NCBI RefSeq assembly: GCF_000328305.2
Contig: NZ_ANPE02000072.1
Coordinates: 1-64,000, forward strand
Length of the DNA stretch: 64,000 nt
From: Arthrobacter crystallopoietes BAB-32
Lineage (GTDB): Bacteria > Actinomycetota > Actinomycetes > Actinomycetales > Micrococcaceae
Reading direction: 5' to 3'
A program made the translations under genes and the position numbers. Each line of letters opens with the position of its first letter. Position 1 is the first letter of the stretch. The notes under the pieces were generated by a model, which saw only the letters and a program-made list of their open reading frames with translations, was not told the origin of the DNA and ran no database searches. Positions 31,218-40,803 of the stretch are shown here, piece by piece.

Positions 31218-32171
31218 ATGAAGAACCTGTCACCGGCCCGCCGGAGCATCATCACAGCGGCGGCTGCATCCGCTCTGGCCCTGGGACTGAGCGCCTGCGG
31301 CGCCAACTCCAACCCGCTGGAAGAGGACACGGCCGGCCCCGCTGCCAGCCCGGGAGTCTCGGGTCCGCTGGTGGTCGGGTCCGCCAACTTCCCGGAAAGC
31401 CAGGTCATCGGCGAAATCTACGCCGGAGCCCTCAACGCGGCGGGCATCGAAGCGACGACCAAGCCCGGCATCGGCTCGCGCGAGGTCTACGTCAAGGCGG
31501 TGGAGGAAGGCTCCGTGGACGTCATTCCGGACTACAGCGGCAACCTGCTGCTGTTCCTGGACCCGGAGGCGACGGCCGCCTCCGCGGACGAGATCATGGA
31601 GGCCCTGCCCGCGGCCCTGCCGGAAGGACTGAGTGTCCTGGAACCGTCGCCGGCCGAGAACAAGGATGCCATGGTAGTCACCAAGGCCACGGCGGAAAAA
31701 TACCAGCTGTCCTCGATCGAGGACATGGGGCCGGTGTGCGACGAGCTGGTGCTCGGAGCCAACCCGGAATTCGCCGAGCGCGGGTACGGGCTGCCGGGGC
31801 TGAAGGAGAACTACGGCTGCGAACCGAAGTCCTTCGAGCCCATCAACGACGCCGGCGGTCCCGCGACCTTGAAGGCGCTGATCACCGACCAGATCCAGGT
31901 GGCCGATATCTACACGACAACGCCTTCCATCGAGGACAACGACCTGGTCGTGCTGGAGGATCCCAAGAACAACTTCATTGCCCAGCAGGTGCTGCCGCTC
32001 GTGTCGTCCGCCTCGGTCGGGGAGGAGGCCACGCAGGTGCTCAACGAGGTCTCGGCGGCGCTGACCACGGAGGATCTGATCGACCTGAACCGACAGGTCA
32101 GCGGCGACGAAAAGCGCAACCCGGCAGACGCTGCCGCCGACTGGCTGAAGGAGAAGGGCCTGGCCGAGTAG
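31218..32171 (+). CDS. Osmoprotectant-binding lipoprotein (OpuAC/OpuCC-like)
   Basis: A 317-residue extracytoplasmic solute-binding protein. It has a signal peptide with lipobox (ALGLSACGA), then the family's VVGSANFPESQVIGEIYAGAL, IGSREVYVKA and DVIPDYSGNLLLF segments, which place it with the glycine betaine/choline/carnitine OsmoX-type proteins. It is last in the ATPase-permease-permease-SBP operon. Exact ligand preference depends on binding-box aromatics that cannot be modelled here. Confidence 0.9.
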   Translation: MKNLSPARRSIITAAAASALALGLSACGANSNPLEEDTAGPAASPGVSGPLVVGSANFPESQVIGEIYAGALNAAGIEATTKPGIGSREVYVKAVEEGSVDVIPDYSGNLLLFLDPEATAASADEIMEALPAALPEGLSVLEPSPAENKDAMVVTKATAEKYQLSSIEDMGPVCDELVLGANPEFAERGYGLPGLKENYGCEPKSFEPINDAGGPATLKALITDQIQVADIYTTTPSIEDNDLVVLEDPKNNFIAQQVLPLVSSASVGEEATQVLNEVSAALTTEDLIDLNRQVSGDEKRNPADAAADWLKEKGLAE

Positions 32172-32198
32172 CTTTCGGTCGTGTGCGAAGATCAGTAA

Positions 32199-33413
32199 AT
32201 GGCCGAGTTCAAGCAGTCCAACAAGCTCCACAACGTCCTCTACGACATCCGCGGTCCGCTGCTCGAGCATGCCCAGCGGATGGAGGCCGAGGGCCATCGG
32301 ATCCTGAAGCTCAATATCGGCAATCCCGCGCCGTTCGGGTTTGAGGCCCCGGACGCGATCCTGGTGGATATGATCCGCAACCTGCCGAACGCGCAGGGCT
32401 ATAGCGATTCGCGAGGCATCTTCTCCGCCCGGACCGCGGTGTCGCAGTACTACCAGACGCGCGGGATCCAGGAGATCGGCGTCGACGATGTCTACCTGGG
32501 TAATGGCGTCAGCGAGCTGATCACCCTGAGCCTGCAAGCGCTGCTGAACAACGGCGACGAGGTCCTGATACCGGCACCGGACTACCCGCTCTGGACCGCC
32601 TCGGTCAGCCTGGCCGGCGGCCATCCCGTCCACTACCTTTGCGTTGAGGAAGAGGGATGGCTGCCGGACCTCGAGGACCTGGAACGGAAGATCACGCCCA
32701 ACACCAAGGGCCTGGTCATTATCAATCCGAACAACCCCACCGGCGCCGTCTACCCGCGCCGGATCCTCGAGGGAATGCTGGAACTGGCCCGCCGGCACGA
32801 CCTCGTCGTCTTCTCGGACGAGATCTACGAGAAGATCCTCTACGACGGCGAGGAGCACACCAATACGGCCCTCCTGGCCGACGACGTGCTCATCCTGACC
32901 TTCAGCGGGCTGTCCAAGGCGTACCGGGTCTGCGGCTTCCGCAGCGGCTGGATGGCGATCTCCGGCCCCAAGCATCTGGCCGGCGACTACATCGAGGGCA
33001 TCAACCTGCTCACGAATATGCGCCTGTGCGCCAACGTACCGGCCCAACACGCCATCCAGACGGCTCTGGGCGGGTACCAGAGCATCAATGATCTGATCCT
33101 GCCCGGCGGCAGGCTGCTGGAACAGCGGGACAAGGCTTACGAGATGCTCAACGCCATTCCGGGCGTGAGCACGCAGCAAGCCAAGGGAGCGCTCTACCTG
33201 TTTCCCAAACTGGACCCCGAGGTCTATCCGATCGAGGACGACGAAGCCTTCGCCCTCGATTTGCTCAAGCAGCAGAAGATCCTGGTCTCGCACGGCAGGG
33301 CCTTCAACTGGATCAAACCGGACCACTTCCGGCTGGTCACGCTGCCCAACGTCGGAATCCTCGAAGAAGCCGTGGGCCGCATCGGCGAATTCCTGAGCAC
33401 CTACCGGCCGTGA
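32199..33413 (+). CDS. Pyridoxal phosphate-dependent aminotransferase (AlaA-like)
   Basis: A 404-residue fold-type I class I/II aminotransferase. The PLP-binding lysine is Lys240 in FSGLSKAYRVCG. NPNNPTGAVYP and the conserved SDEIYEKILYDG are the cofactor-contacting segments, and RSGWMAISG follows the lysine. The N-terminal KQSNKLHNVLYDIRGP and overall pattern match AlaA/YfdZ-type glutamate-pyruvate transaminases. Its stop overlaps a GTG that could serve the next gene (GTGA). Confidence 0.88.
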   Translation: MAEFKQSNKLHNVLYDIRGPLLEHAQRMEAEGHRILKLNIGNPAPFGFEAPDAILVDMIRNLPNAQGYSDSRGIFSARTAVSQYYQTRGIQEIGVDDVYLGNGVSELITLSLQALLNNGDEVLIPAPDYPLWTASVSLAGGHPVHYLCVEEEGWLPDLEDLERKITPNTKGLVIINPNNPTGAVYPRRILEGMLELARRHDLVVFSDEIYEKILYDGEEHTNTALLADDVLILTFSGLSKAYRVCGFRSGWMAISGPKHLAGDYIEGINLLTNMRLCANVPAQHAIQTALGGYQSINDLILPGGRLLEQRDKAYEMLNAIPGVSTQQAKGALYLFPKLDPEVYPIEDDEAFALDLLKQQKILVSHGRAFNWIKPDHFRLVTLPNVGILEEAVGRIGEFLSTYRP

Positions 33414-33424
33414 AAAGGGACGAA

Positions 33425-34288
33425 ATGGCGGCCGCGCCGGCCCCTCCGCTGCCGGACTTCGAACCGGCCGGCCTGCTGCGTGTACGGCAAGGCTTCGACC
33501 TGGCTGCCGTGGACCCTCGGTCGACTCCGGGCTTCGACGGCGGCAAGGACGAGGGTGAACGGCTCCTGGCAGCTGAAGACGAGGAACTGTCCGACCTGCA
33601 GGAAAGGCTATTTGCACAAAGCCGTTCCGGGGCGCGGGACGCGGTCCTGCTGGTGCTGCAGGCGATGGATACCGCTGGCAAGGGCGGCATCGTCCGGCAC
33701 GTCATCGGTTCTGTCGAACCCCAAGGCGTGCACCACAAGGCCTTCAAGGCGCCCACGGCGGAGGAACGGTCGCACGGCTTCCTCTGGCGCATTGAAAAGG
33801 AGCTCCCGGGGCCCGGAATGATCGGCGTCTTCGACCGCTCCCACTACGAGGATGTCCTGGTCCAGCGTGTACGCGGGCTCACGCCGCCAGCGGAAATAGA
33901 GCAGCGCTATGGGCTCATCAACGAGTTCGAGGCGAAGATCGCTGCTGGAGGAACGCGCATCCTCAAGGTGATGCTCCACATCAGCAAGCAGGAGCAGAAA
34001 GAGCGGCTGCAGGAGCGGCTCGACCGCGCCGACAAGCACTGGAAATACAATCCGGGCGATGTCAACGACAGGGCTTATTGGGACGATTACCAGCACGCCT
34101 ACCAGATCGCGCTGGAGCGGACCAGCACCGACGCAGCCCCATGGTTCGTCGTGCCGGCAGACCGCAAATGGTATGCCCGGATAGCCGTGCAGCAGTTGCT
34201 GATCGGCGTGCTCGCCGACATCGATCCGCAGTGGCCGGTGGCGGATTTCGACGTCGAGCGGGAGAAGCTGCGCCTGGCCGCGAGCTAA
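33425..34288 (+). CDS. Polyphosphate kinase 2 family protein
   Basis: A PPK2-type enzyme that transfers phosphate between polyphosphate and nucleotides. The 287-residue protein shows the P-loop variant LQAMDTAGKGG (residues 79-88), FKAPTAEERSHGFLWRIEKELP, the lid motif FDRSHYEDVLVQRV, and WKYNPGDVNDRAYWDDY. This set matches the polyphosphate:AMP/ADP phosphotransferase subgroup. ATG 33425 is preferred because AAAAGGGA precedes it; a GTG at 33410 overlaps the aminotransferase stop. It is convergent with xseB, overlapping by 4 bp. Confidence 0.9.
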   Translation: MAAAPAPPLPDFEPAGLLRVRQGFDLAAVDPRSTPGFDGGKDEGERLLAAEDEELSDLQERLFAQSRSGARDAVLLVLQAMDTAGKGGIVRHVIGSVEPQGVHHKAFKAPTAEERSHGFLWRIEKELPGPGMIGVFDRSHYEDVLVQRVRGLTPPAEIEQRYGLINEFEAKIAAGGTRILKVMLHISKQEQKERLQERLDRADKHWKYNPGDVNDRAYWDDYQHAYQIALERTSTDAAPWFVVPADRKWYARIAVQQLLIGVLADIDPQWPVADFDVEREKLRLAAS

Positions 34289-34548
34289 TTGCCGCCGTTT
34301 GTATTGGCGGCGGTGCCGCTGTCCGTGGCAGCTCGCGCGGCATCCAGCCGCTGCCGGGCGCCTTCGAGCCACGTTTCGCACCGCGCTGCCAGCGCTTCGC
34401 CCCGCTCCCACAGGGCGAGGGACTGTTCCAGACTGATGTTGCCTGCTTCCAGCTGGTGGACTACGGCGACCAGTTCCTCGCGGGCCTGCTCGTAGCTCAT
34501 GGCTGCGATATCGGTGTTCTCGGCGTTGGCCGTAGGGTTCTCGGTCAT
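34285..34548 (-). CDS. xseB: Exodeoxyribonuclease VII small subunit
   Basis: An 87-residue helical subunit of exonuclease VII. It contains the family core SYEQAREELVAVVHQLEAGNISLEQSLALWERGEALAARCE. Several XseB bind one XseA to give the ATP-independent single-strand exonuclease. The ATG at 34548 was chosen from the family's usual length; the open frame upstream is unrelated. It lies 58 bp downstream of xseA on the same strand. Confidence 0.95.
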   Translation of the reverse strand: MTENPTANAENTDIAAMSYEQAREELVAVVHQLEAGNISLEQSLALWERGEALAARCETWLEGARQRLDAARAATDSGTAANTNGGN

Positions 34549-34606
34549 ACGATCGGTCTCTCTCTGGACGGAATGGGAATGAGCGCTGGCAGCCCGGCGG
34601 ATGTGT

Positions 34607-35875
34607 TCAGAGCACCTTGGCGGCAAGTTCGCCGGCGGCCAGGCGGACGCGGAGCCGGGTTTCGGCCGGTGCGTCCGCGCTGTCGCGCAGGACACTGCCA
34701 TCAGGCAGCTGAACGACGGCGTACCCCCGGTCCAGCGTGTTCTGGGGCGACAGCGCCCGGACCTGTGCCTTCAGGTGCGACACTCGGTCCGCATCCCGGT
34801 GGATCGCCGCGCCGATGCAGTTGCGTGCCCGGGCCGTCAAGCGCTCCACATCTTCCGCCCGGGAATCAACCATGCTGGCAGGCGAGGCCAGCACCGGGCG
34901 GCTGCGCAGGGCGGCCAGCCGTTCTGCCTCGACCCGGATCAGCTGGTCAACCCGGCGGTCCAGCATCTGGCGCGCCCGGCCAATCCGGGTCAACTCCTCG
35001 TTGACGTCCGGCACGATCCTCTTGGCGGCATCTGTCGGCGTCGAGGCACGCAGGTCCGCTACGTCGTCGAGCAGCGGCCGGTCCGCTTCGTGGCCGATCG
35101 CACTCACAACCGGAGTTTCAGCTGCTGCAACGGACCGGACCAGCTCCTCGCTGCTGAACGGGAGCAGGTCTTCCAGCGAGCCGCCGCCGCGGGCGATGAC
35201 GATCACGTCGACCTCGTGGTGCCTGTCGAGCTCAGCCAGCGCCTGCATGACCTGGGCTACGGCGTTGACGCCTTGGACTGCGACCTCGCGGACTTCGAAC
35301 GCCACCGCCGGCCAGCGCAGCGAGGCGTTGCGGATAACGTCTTTCTTGGCATCGGAATCCCGCCCGGTGATGAGGCCGATCCGGTGCGGCAGCATCGGCA
35401 GGGGCTTCTTCCGGGCTTCGTCGAAGAGCCCCTCGCGGGCCAGCGCCTGGCGCAGGCGCTCCAGCCGGGCCAGCAGGTCACCGAGCCCCACCGGACGGAG
35501 GTCGCGGGTCTGCATGGAGAGCCTGCCCGTCTTGACGTACAGTTCCGGCCTGATCTGGGCCACGACTCGGGAGCCGGGCTCGAGGGGCAGGTCCAGCCGC
35601 GACATAACGCTGTTGAACGCCATCAGACTGAAGGAGGCTTCGGCTTCTGTGTCGCGCAGAGTCAGGTAAGTGACGTTGTTGCGCCGGTTCAACTCGATCA
35701 CCTGGCCCTCGACCCAGGTGGGAGGAACCCGCTCTATATGGGTCTTCAGCTTCTGGGAGAGCAGCCGCAGCGGCCAGGGATTCTCTGCCGTCGTCTCCAT
35801 GGCTGTCGCCGGCAAGGTGGACTTGGGGACGGGGGAGCTCACCTCGCCGTGGACAAGTCCATGGTTGTGGTTCAC
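34607..35875 (-). CDS. xseA: Exodeoxyribonuclease VII large subunit
   Basis: Catalytic subunit of exonuclease VII, about 422 residues. The N-terminal OB fold ([14 protein letters not shown]...YLTLRD) binds single-stranded DNA. The catalytic domain includes [33 protein letters not shown] and [27 protein letters not shown], followed by a coiled-coil region and the terminal DRGYAVVQ. The start is uncertain: GTG 35875 (taken) or ATG 35800 both lack a strong ribosome-binding site, while the open frame continues unrealistically to 36133. It is divergent from ispH and followed by xseB. Confidence 0.93.
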   Translation of the reverse strand: MNHNHGLVHGEVSSPVPKSTLPATAMETTAENPWPLRLLSQKLKTHIERVPPTWVEGQVIELNRRNNVTYLTLRDTEAEASFSLMAFNSVMSRLDLPLEPGSRVVAQIRPELYVKTGRLSMQTRDLRPVGLGDLLARLERLRQALAREGLFDEARKKPLPMLPHRIGLITGRDSDAKKDVIRNASLRWPAVAFEVREVAVQGVNAVAQVMQALAELDRHHEVDVIVIARGGGSLEDLLPFSSEELVRSVAAAETPVVSAIGHEADRPLLDDVADLRASTPTDAAKRIVPDVNEELTRIGRARQMLDRRVDQLIRVEAERLAALRSRPVLASPASMVDSRAEDVERLTARARNCIGAAIHRDADRVSHLKAQVRALSPQNTLDRGYAVVQLPDGSVLRDSADAPAETRLRVRLAAGELAAKVL

Positions 35876-36082
35876 GTCAGGAGCCCCTCTCGGCCCAAGC
35901 AGGCCACGCGAATTGGTAGAGCAAGTTCTTACATTCTTACAGTTATCACCGACAGCATTGGCCCCTGCCCTGCTTATGCACAGGCGCAGCCGGTTCCTGG
36001 CAGGCGCCGGGAAGCAGCGGACCCAAGGCACTGGTGACAGGCCTAACGGCGCCCCGGCTCTCGGGCTGCAGGCGGTAGAGGC

Positions 36083-36095
36083 TAGCATGGATGGC
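36083..36095 (+). promoter_or_regulatory. -10 element of leaderless ispH promoter
   Basis: TAGCAT (36083-36088), then seven bases, then the ATG at 36096. This favours that ATG over one nine bases upstream, which lies within the -10 element itself. Confidence 0.5.
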
Positions 36096-37181
36096 ATGAC
36101 GAGCACCGCTGTCTCTGTTCCGATGCCCAGCATTCCCCGTAAGCGCCGCAGCCCTGAAGAAATCGCCGCCGCGGCCGATGTGAACGGCCCGCGCCGGGTT
36201 CTGCTGGCCGCGCCGCGCGGATACTGCGCCGGAGTGGACCGCGCCGTGATCGCCGTCGAAAAGGCACTCGAACACTACGGGCCGCCGGTCTATGTGCGCA
36301 AGCAGATTGTGCACAACGTCCACGTAGTTTCCACACTGGAGGAGAAGGGCGCGATCTTCGTCGAGGAAACCGACGAGGTGCCCGAGGGCGAACTCGTGGT
36401 CTTCTCGGCGCACGGGGTCAGCCCGGCCGTCGTGCAGTCCGCCGCGGACCGCCAGTTGCGCACCATCGATGCCACCTGCCCGCTGGTCACCAAGGTCCAC
36501 CGGGAAGCCGTCCGCTTCGCCCGGGACGACAACGAGATCCTGCTGATCGGGCACGAGGGCCATGAGGAGGTCGAGGGCACCTACGGCGAGGCCCCTGAGC
36601 ATACGACGATCGTCAACAACCCGGCCGAGGCGCGGACTGTGCAGGTCCGCGACCCGGACAAGTTGATCTGGCTGTCGCAGACCACGCTGTCGGTCGACGA
36701 GACCATGGAGATCGTATCCATCCTGCGCGAACGGTTCCCCAATCTGCAGGATCCGCCTAGCGACGACATTTGCTATGCAACATCCAACCGGCAGGCCGCG
36801 ATCAAGAAGATCGCCCCCCAGGCTGATCTGGTGATCGTTGTCGGTTCGGCGAATTCGTCGAACTCAGTGCGACTGGTGGAGGTCGCACTGGAATACGGCG
36901 CCAAGGCATCCCACCGCGTGGACTTTGCCAATCAGGTGGATGAATCCTGGTTTGAGGGCGTTTCCACCATCGGCGTGACGTCCGGTGCCTCCGTTCCCGA
37001 GGTCCTGGTCCGTGAAGTCCTGAGCCTGCTCGCGGAGTACGGCTATGGCGATGTCGAAGAGGTCGTGACAGCAGAAGAAGACATTCTCTTCTCGCTTCCG
37101 AAGGAATTGCGTGCCACGCTGAAGGAGAAGGGCGATCTGTCCCGCGGCCTCGGCGGCCGCGGAGCCCGTCCCACCCAGTAG
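36096..37181 (+). CDS. ispH: 4-hydroxy-3-methylbut-2-enyl diphosphate reductase IspH
   Basis: Last enzyme of the MEP isoprenoid pathway, converting HMBPP to IPP and DMAPP with a [4Fe-4S] cluster. The 361-residue protein has the three cluster Cys: Cys44 in [11 protein letters not shown], Cys128 in DATCPLVTK, and the Cys of [10 protein letters not shown]. The catalytic [11 protein letters not shown] and SANSSNS substrate loop are also present. Length is slightly above average owing to N- and C-terminal extensions. It is divergent from xseA; a bidirectional hairpin overlaps its stop codon. Confidence 0.96.
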   Translation: MTSTAVSVPMPSIPRKRRSPEEIAAAADVNGPRRVLLAAPRGYCAGVDRAVIAVEKALEHYGPPVYVRKQIVHNVHVVSTLEEKGAIFVEETDEVPEGELVVFSAHGVSPAVVQSAADRQLRTIDATCPLVTKVHREAVRFARDDNEILLIGHEGHEEVEGTYGEAPEHTTIVNNPAEARTVQVRDPDKLIWLSQTTLSVDETMEIVSILRERFPNLQDPPSDDICYATSNRQAAIKKIAPQADLVIVVGSANSSNSVRLVEVALEYGAKASHRVDFANQVDESWFEGVSTIGVTSGASVPEVLVREVLSLLAEYGYGDVEEVVTAEEDILFSLPKELRATLKEKGDLSRGLGGRGARPTQ

Positions 37182-37193
37182 CGGACGGGCTCC
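37161..37193 (+). terminator. Bidirectional terminator between ispH and rmuC
   Basis: GGAGCCCGTCC / GGACGGGCTCC, a perfect 11-bp stem with an 11-nt loop, spans the ispH stop codon. It ends 8 bp before the rmuC stop and can serve both convergent genes. Confidence 0.6.
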
Positions 37194-37201
37194 GGCTGGA
37201 C

Positions 37202-38413
37202 CTAGGCGCTGCGTTCCTGTCCGGCGATCAACTCCGGCGCAGACAGCAGCCGGGGCGTGCTTTCCAGAGCTGTTGGCCCGGCGGGCGGCTCCAGTGCCCC
37301 AGGATCGAAGGCAGTGATTTTGCGTGCCGTCGGCAGGACCCTCGACTCGAGCGTGCCGACGAAGGAGTTGTACTTCTCAACTGAGCTCTTCAACGACGAG
37401 CCCAGCCGGGTGACATGGTCCCCGAGCGTCCCCAGCCGTTCGTAGAGCTGGCGCGAGAGCTCGAAGATTTCGCGGGCGTTTTCGGTCAGCACTTCCTGCC
37501 GCCAGCTGAAAGCCACCGACTTCAGCGAGGCCAGCAATGAGACGGGGGAGACGAGGCCGACGTTGCGGGAGAACGCGTAGTCCAGCAGCTCCGGGTCGCT
37601 GTGCAGCGCGGCCGACAGGACTGACTCGGCCGGCAGGAAACACAGCACCAATTCCGGAGAAGCCTGCACGCCCTCCCAGTACTTCTTCCCCGCGAGGGCA
37701 TCGACGTGCGCCTTGACTGCCTTGGCATGGGCGGCAAGCAGTTCGGCCCGTTCCCGCTCCACGCCGGCATCGCCCTGTGCAGGCAGCTCCTGCGCTTCCA
37801 GATAGGCCCGCAGCGGAACCTTGGCATCCACAACCAGCGACTTGTCCCCGGGCAGCCGGACCATCATGTCCGGCCGCAGTGTACGGTCCGCGATGGTCAG
37901 ATGGACCTGTTCGGAAAAATCCACGTGGGGCAGCATGCCGGCGGCTTCCACGACCCGCCGCAACTGGACCTCGCCCCACTGTCCGCGCGCAGAGTTCGAC
38001 TGCAGCGCCGCAGTCAGCGTCTGGGTCGAACGCAGCAGCTGCTCATCACTACGCCGCGCCGCCCGCAGCTGCTCCTGGAGCTGGCCGAAATGTTCCACCC
38101 GGTCCCGCTCCAGCAGGCTCACCTGCTGCTGGACGGTGCGCAGCTTCTCGCCAACCGGCGCCAGCGCGCGGAGCACCGCGTTGTCCTGTTCGCCCTGGGT
38201 GGCCAGCTGCCGGTTGTGCTGGCCCAAGATCCGGTTCTCCGCCTGAGCCGCAGCCAAATCCGCAGCCGCGGCACCCAAGCGGGCACCGGCGTCGTCAATT
38301 TCCTCCGTAAGCTCCCGCACCCTGCGCCGATACGGCATGGCCACGGCGTACGCCCCGCCCGCAGCCCCGACCAACAAGGCCAGCAGCATCAGTACTACCT
38401 GTAAAGCATCCAT
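37202..38413 (-). CDS. rmuC: DNA recombination protein RmuC
   Basis: A 403-residue RmuC-family protein. A short N-terminal transmembrane segment (ALQVVLMLLALLVGAAGGAY) leads into a long coiled coil and then the RmuC nuclease-like domain, with SARGQWGEVQLRRVVEAAGM, DMMVRLPGDKSLVVDAKVPL and the conserved YAFSRNVGLVSPVSLLA. The family limits inversions and is thought to cleave DNA at structured repeats. The ATG at 38413 follows GGTGGAG; the frame upstream is an ychF-side shadow. It is divergent from ychF. Confidence 0.93.
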   Translation of the reverse strand: MDALQVVLMLLALLVGAAGGAYAVAMPYRRRVRELTEEIDDAGARLGAAAADLAAAQAENRILGQHNRQLATQGEQDNAVLRALAPVGEKLRTVQQQVSLLERDRVEHFGQLQEQLRAARRSDEQLLRSTQTLTAALQSNSARGQWGEVQLRRVVEAAGMLPHVDFSEQVHLTIADRTLRPDMMVRLPGDKSLVVDAKVPLRAYLEAQELPAQGDAGVERERAELLAAHAKAVKAHVDALAGKKYWEGVQASPELVLCFLPAESVLSAALHSDPELLDYAFSRNVGLVSPVSLLASLKSVAFSWRQEVLTENAREIFELSRQLYERLGTLGDHVTRLGSSLKSSVEKYNSFVGTLESRVLPTARKITAFDPGALEPPAGPTALESTPRLLSAPELIAGQERSA

Positions 38414-38493
38414 GGCTCCACCTTGCCAGCGGGGTAGGACAGTTTTGGCCAACCCGGACGGGGCACGAATCGCGCCGCGTGCCGCAGGGCCGG

Positions 38494-38507
38494 TATTCTT
38501 GACTACC
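38494..38507 (+). promoter_or_regulatory. -10 element of leaderless ychF promoter
   Basis: TATTCT (38494-38499) lies eight bases before the GTG of ychF, and no ribosome-binding site is present. Confidence 0.5.
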
Positions 38508-39593
38508 GTGGCTCTAACTATTGGCATCGTCGGACTGCCCAACGTCGGCAAATCAACCCTTTTCAACGCGCTGACCCGCAACCAGGTGCTGGCCGCGAAC
38601 TATCCGTTCGCGACTATCGAACCGAATGTCGGCGTCGTCCCGCTGCCGGACGAGCGGCTGGACAAGCTCGCTGAAATCTTCGGCTCCGCACGCATCCTGC
38701 CGGCCACCGTCTCCTTCGTCGATATCGCAGGCATCGTTCGCGGCGCGTCGGAAGGTGAAGGCCTGGGCAACCAGTTCCTGGCCAACATCCGCGAAGCACA
38801 GGCCATTGCGCAGGTCGTCCGCGTCTTCGATGACCCGGACGTTGTGCACGTCGAAGGCAAGGTGGATCCCCATTCCGACATGGAGACCATCAACACGGAA
38901 CTGATCCTGGCGGACCTGCAGACGATCGAAAAGGCGCTGCCCCGCGTGGAAAAGGAAGTGAAGATCAAGAAGCGCGAAGCGGCCGAGCTTACCGCCCTGG
39001 AGGCGGCGCGCAAGGTCCTTGAACGCGGCGACACGATCTTTTCATCAGTCGACAGCGACAAGCTGGACCTGGAGCATCTGCGCGAACTCAGCCTGCTGAC
39101 GGCCAAGCCGTTCATTTTCGTATTCAATGTTGACGACCAGATCCTCGCGAGCCCGGAGCGGCAGGAGGAGCTGCGCAAGCTCGTGGCGCCGGCGGACTGT
39201 GTCTTCCTCGATGCCAAGCTCGAAGCGGACCTGGTGGAACTGGAGCCGGAAGAAGCACGCGAAATGCTGGAGATGAACGGCCAGGAAGAGTCCGGCCTGG
39301 ACCAGCTGGCACGCGTCGGCTTCCACACCCTGGGCCTGCAGACCTACCTCACCGCCGGGCCCAAGGAGGCGCGGGCGTGGACCATCAACCGGGGCGACAC
39401 CGCGCCGCAGGCTGCCGGCGTGATCCACTCCGATTTCCAGCGCGGCTTCATCAAGGCCGAGGTCGTTTCCTTCGCAGACCTGGTCGAGGCGGGGTCCATG
39501 GCCGAAGCCAAGGCGCGCGGCAAGGTCCGCATCGAAGGCAAGGACTATGTCATGTCCGACGGCGACGTGGTGGAGTTCCGCTTCAACGTCTGA
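38508..39593 (+). CDS. ychF: Redox-regulated ATPase YchF
   Basis: A 361-residue Obg-related P-loop ATPase that binds ribosomes and is linked in other bacteria to oxidative-stress responses. G1 is GLPNVGKSTLFNALT (residues 9-23) and G3 is DIAGIVRGA. The NKXD position is replaced by FNVDDQ, typical of the ATP-preferring YchF subgroup. The C-terminal TGS domain ends in the conserved IEGKDYVMSDGDVVEFRFNV. GTG 38508 gives the canonical MALTIGIVGLPNVG start. Confidence 0.96.
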   Translation: MALTIGIVGLPNVGKSTLFNALTRNQVLAANYPFATIEPNVGVVPLPDERLDKLAEIFGSARILPATVSFVDIAGIVRGASEGEGLGNQFLANIREAQAIAQVVRVFDDPDVVHVEGKVDPHSDMETINTELILADLQTIEKALPRVEKEVKIKKREAAELTALEAARKVLERGDTIFSSVDSDKLDLEHLRELSLLTAKPFIFVFNVDDQILASPERQEELRKLVAPADCVFLDAKLEADLVELEPEEAREMLEMNGQEESGLDQLARVGFHTLGLQTYLTAGPKEARAWTINRGDTAPQAAGVIHSDFQRGFIKAEVVSFADLVEAGSMAEAKARGKVRIEGKDYVMSDGDVVEFRFNV

Positions 39594-39657
39594 CGTCCAG
39601 TGGCACGGCGCGATTACGGAGCAACACGACTGACCCCTCGACAGCGATTCGCCTCGC

Positions 39658-39887
39658 ATGACGATTGTCGCCGAGTTCTCTGCCGCGTGGGCGGCAGGAG
39701 ATCTAGGCGCGGTCGCCGAGTGCCTTGCCGACGGCGCCCAATGGGCAAGTTTGCGAGCTGTGACGGCTACGCGACACGCGACGCCCAGCGTGTCGACTTC
39801 TGCCATGTGGTCCGTTTCGCGGGAGCCGCCAAGACGGCGCGGATCGCCGAGATTCGCACCTACCTCGTCGACGGGAGTGATAGGTAG
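39658..39887 (+). pseudogene. NTF2-like (SnoaL-type) protein remnant
   Basis: MTIVAEFSAAWAAGDLGAVA reads like the first helices of an NTF2-like protein. After GAQWA the similarity moves to another frame, DGYATRDAQRVDFCHVVRF and TARIAEIRTYLV, the family's C-terminal strands. The whole is only about 75 codons, against roughly 120 expected. It therefore seems both frameshifted and internally deleted. It marks the start of the eroded stretch after ychF. Confidence 0.5.
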
Positions 39888-39959
39888 ACCCGCCACTCCC
39901 GTCCGAGCAGGAGGAGAGCCCTTTATTGCAAAGTGTGAGATGCCATGGCGACGCGCATA

Positions 39960-39977
39960 GTGATATCATGATGTCAC
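39960..39977 (+). promoter_or_regulatory. Palindromic operator candidate of vapBC
   Basis: GTGATATCATGATGTCAC is an 18-bp inverted repeat with eight of nine arm pairs matching, 21 bp upstream of the antitoxin start. It contains a TATCAT that could be the -10. Its position fits autoregulation by the VapB-VapC complex. Confidence 0.5.
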
Positions 39978-39998
39978 CGACCTGTGGAGGTGGTTGCG

Positions 39999-40220
39999 GT
40001 GCCGAACGTGCTGATTCGTGGACTCAGCGACGAGGCTGTCGCGCGAATCGACCGGAGTGCTGAAGAGCTGGGCCTGTCTCGTAATGAATACCTGCGTCGC
40101 CAGCTGGAGGGTGATGCGCCCCGACCGGCGGCGAAAGTCACCGAAGAGAGCTGGAAGAGGTCGGCGGAGATCCTCGCTGACCTCGCCGATCCCGACGTCA
40201 TGGCCGACGCATGGCGGTGA
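39999..40220 (+). CDS. vapB: VapB-type antitoxin (ribbon-helix-helix)
   Basis: A 73-residue protein. The N-terminus [36 protein letters not shown] is a ribbon-helix-helix DNA-binding fold. The C-terminal part around [20 protein letters not shown] would wrap the toxin. The GTG at 39999 was chosen for the GGAGG upstream and the fold start. It overlaps vapC by 10 bp, the usual translational coupling of toxin-antitoxin pairs. Confidence 0.85.
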   Translation: MPNVLIRGLSDEAVARIDRSAEELGLSRNEYLRRQLEGDAPRPAAKVTEESWKRSAEILADLADPDVMADAWR

Positions 40221-40630
40221 CGGGTTGGCTCATCGACAAGTCCGCGTACGTGCGCATGCAGTTGGGGCAGACATCGGATTCAAAGATGTGGAACTCGCGT
40301 ATCGAGCGCGGTCTCGTACGGGTCTCGACAATCACGAGGCTTGAGATCGGATTCTCGGTGCGCACGGGGGAGGACGGGCGGATGATCTTCGCAGTGCCAC
40401 CGTTGTCGCTCATGCCGATCCAACGGTTGACACCCTCGATGGAGGATCGTGCGTGGGAGGTACAGATGCTGCTCGCAGATCGTGGGCAGCACCGAGCGCC
40501 GTCCATCCCGGACCTCCTGATCGCCGCAATTGCGGAGAAGGCCGGGCTGACAGTTTTGGCCGTGGACAAGGACTTCGACCTGATCGCCGAGATCACCGGG
40601 CAGCCTGTGGAGACGCTCGCGCTGCGCTGA
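40211..40630 (+). CDS. vapC: VapC-type PIN-domain ribonuclease toxin
   Basis: A 139-residue PIN-domain toxin. The acidic metal-binding residues are in place: Asp9 in WLIDKSAY, Glu in ITRLEIGF, Asp in PDLLIAA and Asp in [12 protein letters not shown]. Members cleave tRNA or rRNA when released from VapB. Length is typical and the active site is complete, so the pair looks functional even though the surrounding genes are decayed. Confidence 0.88.
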   Translation: MAVTGWLIDKSAYVRMQLGQTSDSKMWNSRIERGLVRVSTITRLEIGFSVRTGEDGRMIFAVPPLSLMPIQRLTPSMEDRAWEVQMLLADRGQHRAPSIPDLLIAAIAEKAGLTVLAVDKDFDLIAEITGQPVETLALR

Positions 40631-40674
40631 CCACGCAGGAGATCGTGCTCCAGATGTTCCTAGCCGCGGGCAGA

Positions 40675-40803
40675 TGATGCGCCTGCCCAAGCCCCTCGCC
40701 CTCAGGGATCCTTGTAGTTGAGCGGTGGTGACAGGCGGTCCGCATCCGAGTGGGTGATTACAGGGTCGTCTACGATGTAATCGACAGCGAGTTCATGAAC
40801 TTG
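40675..40803 (+). pseudogene. RelE/ParE-type toxin fragments
   Basis: Two short pieces in different frames. MRLPKPLALRD resembles the central helix region of RelE toxins. AVRIRVGDYRVVYDVID (ending near 40788) is very like the RelE core strand RIRVGDYRVVY. The intervening part is missing and no complete frame exists. It sits directly after the intact VapBC. Confidence 0.4.
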
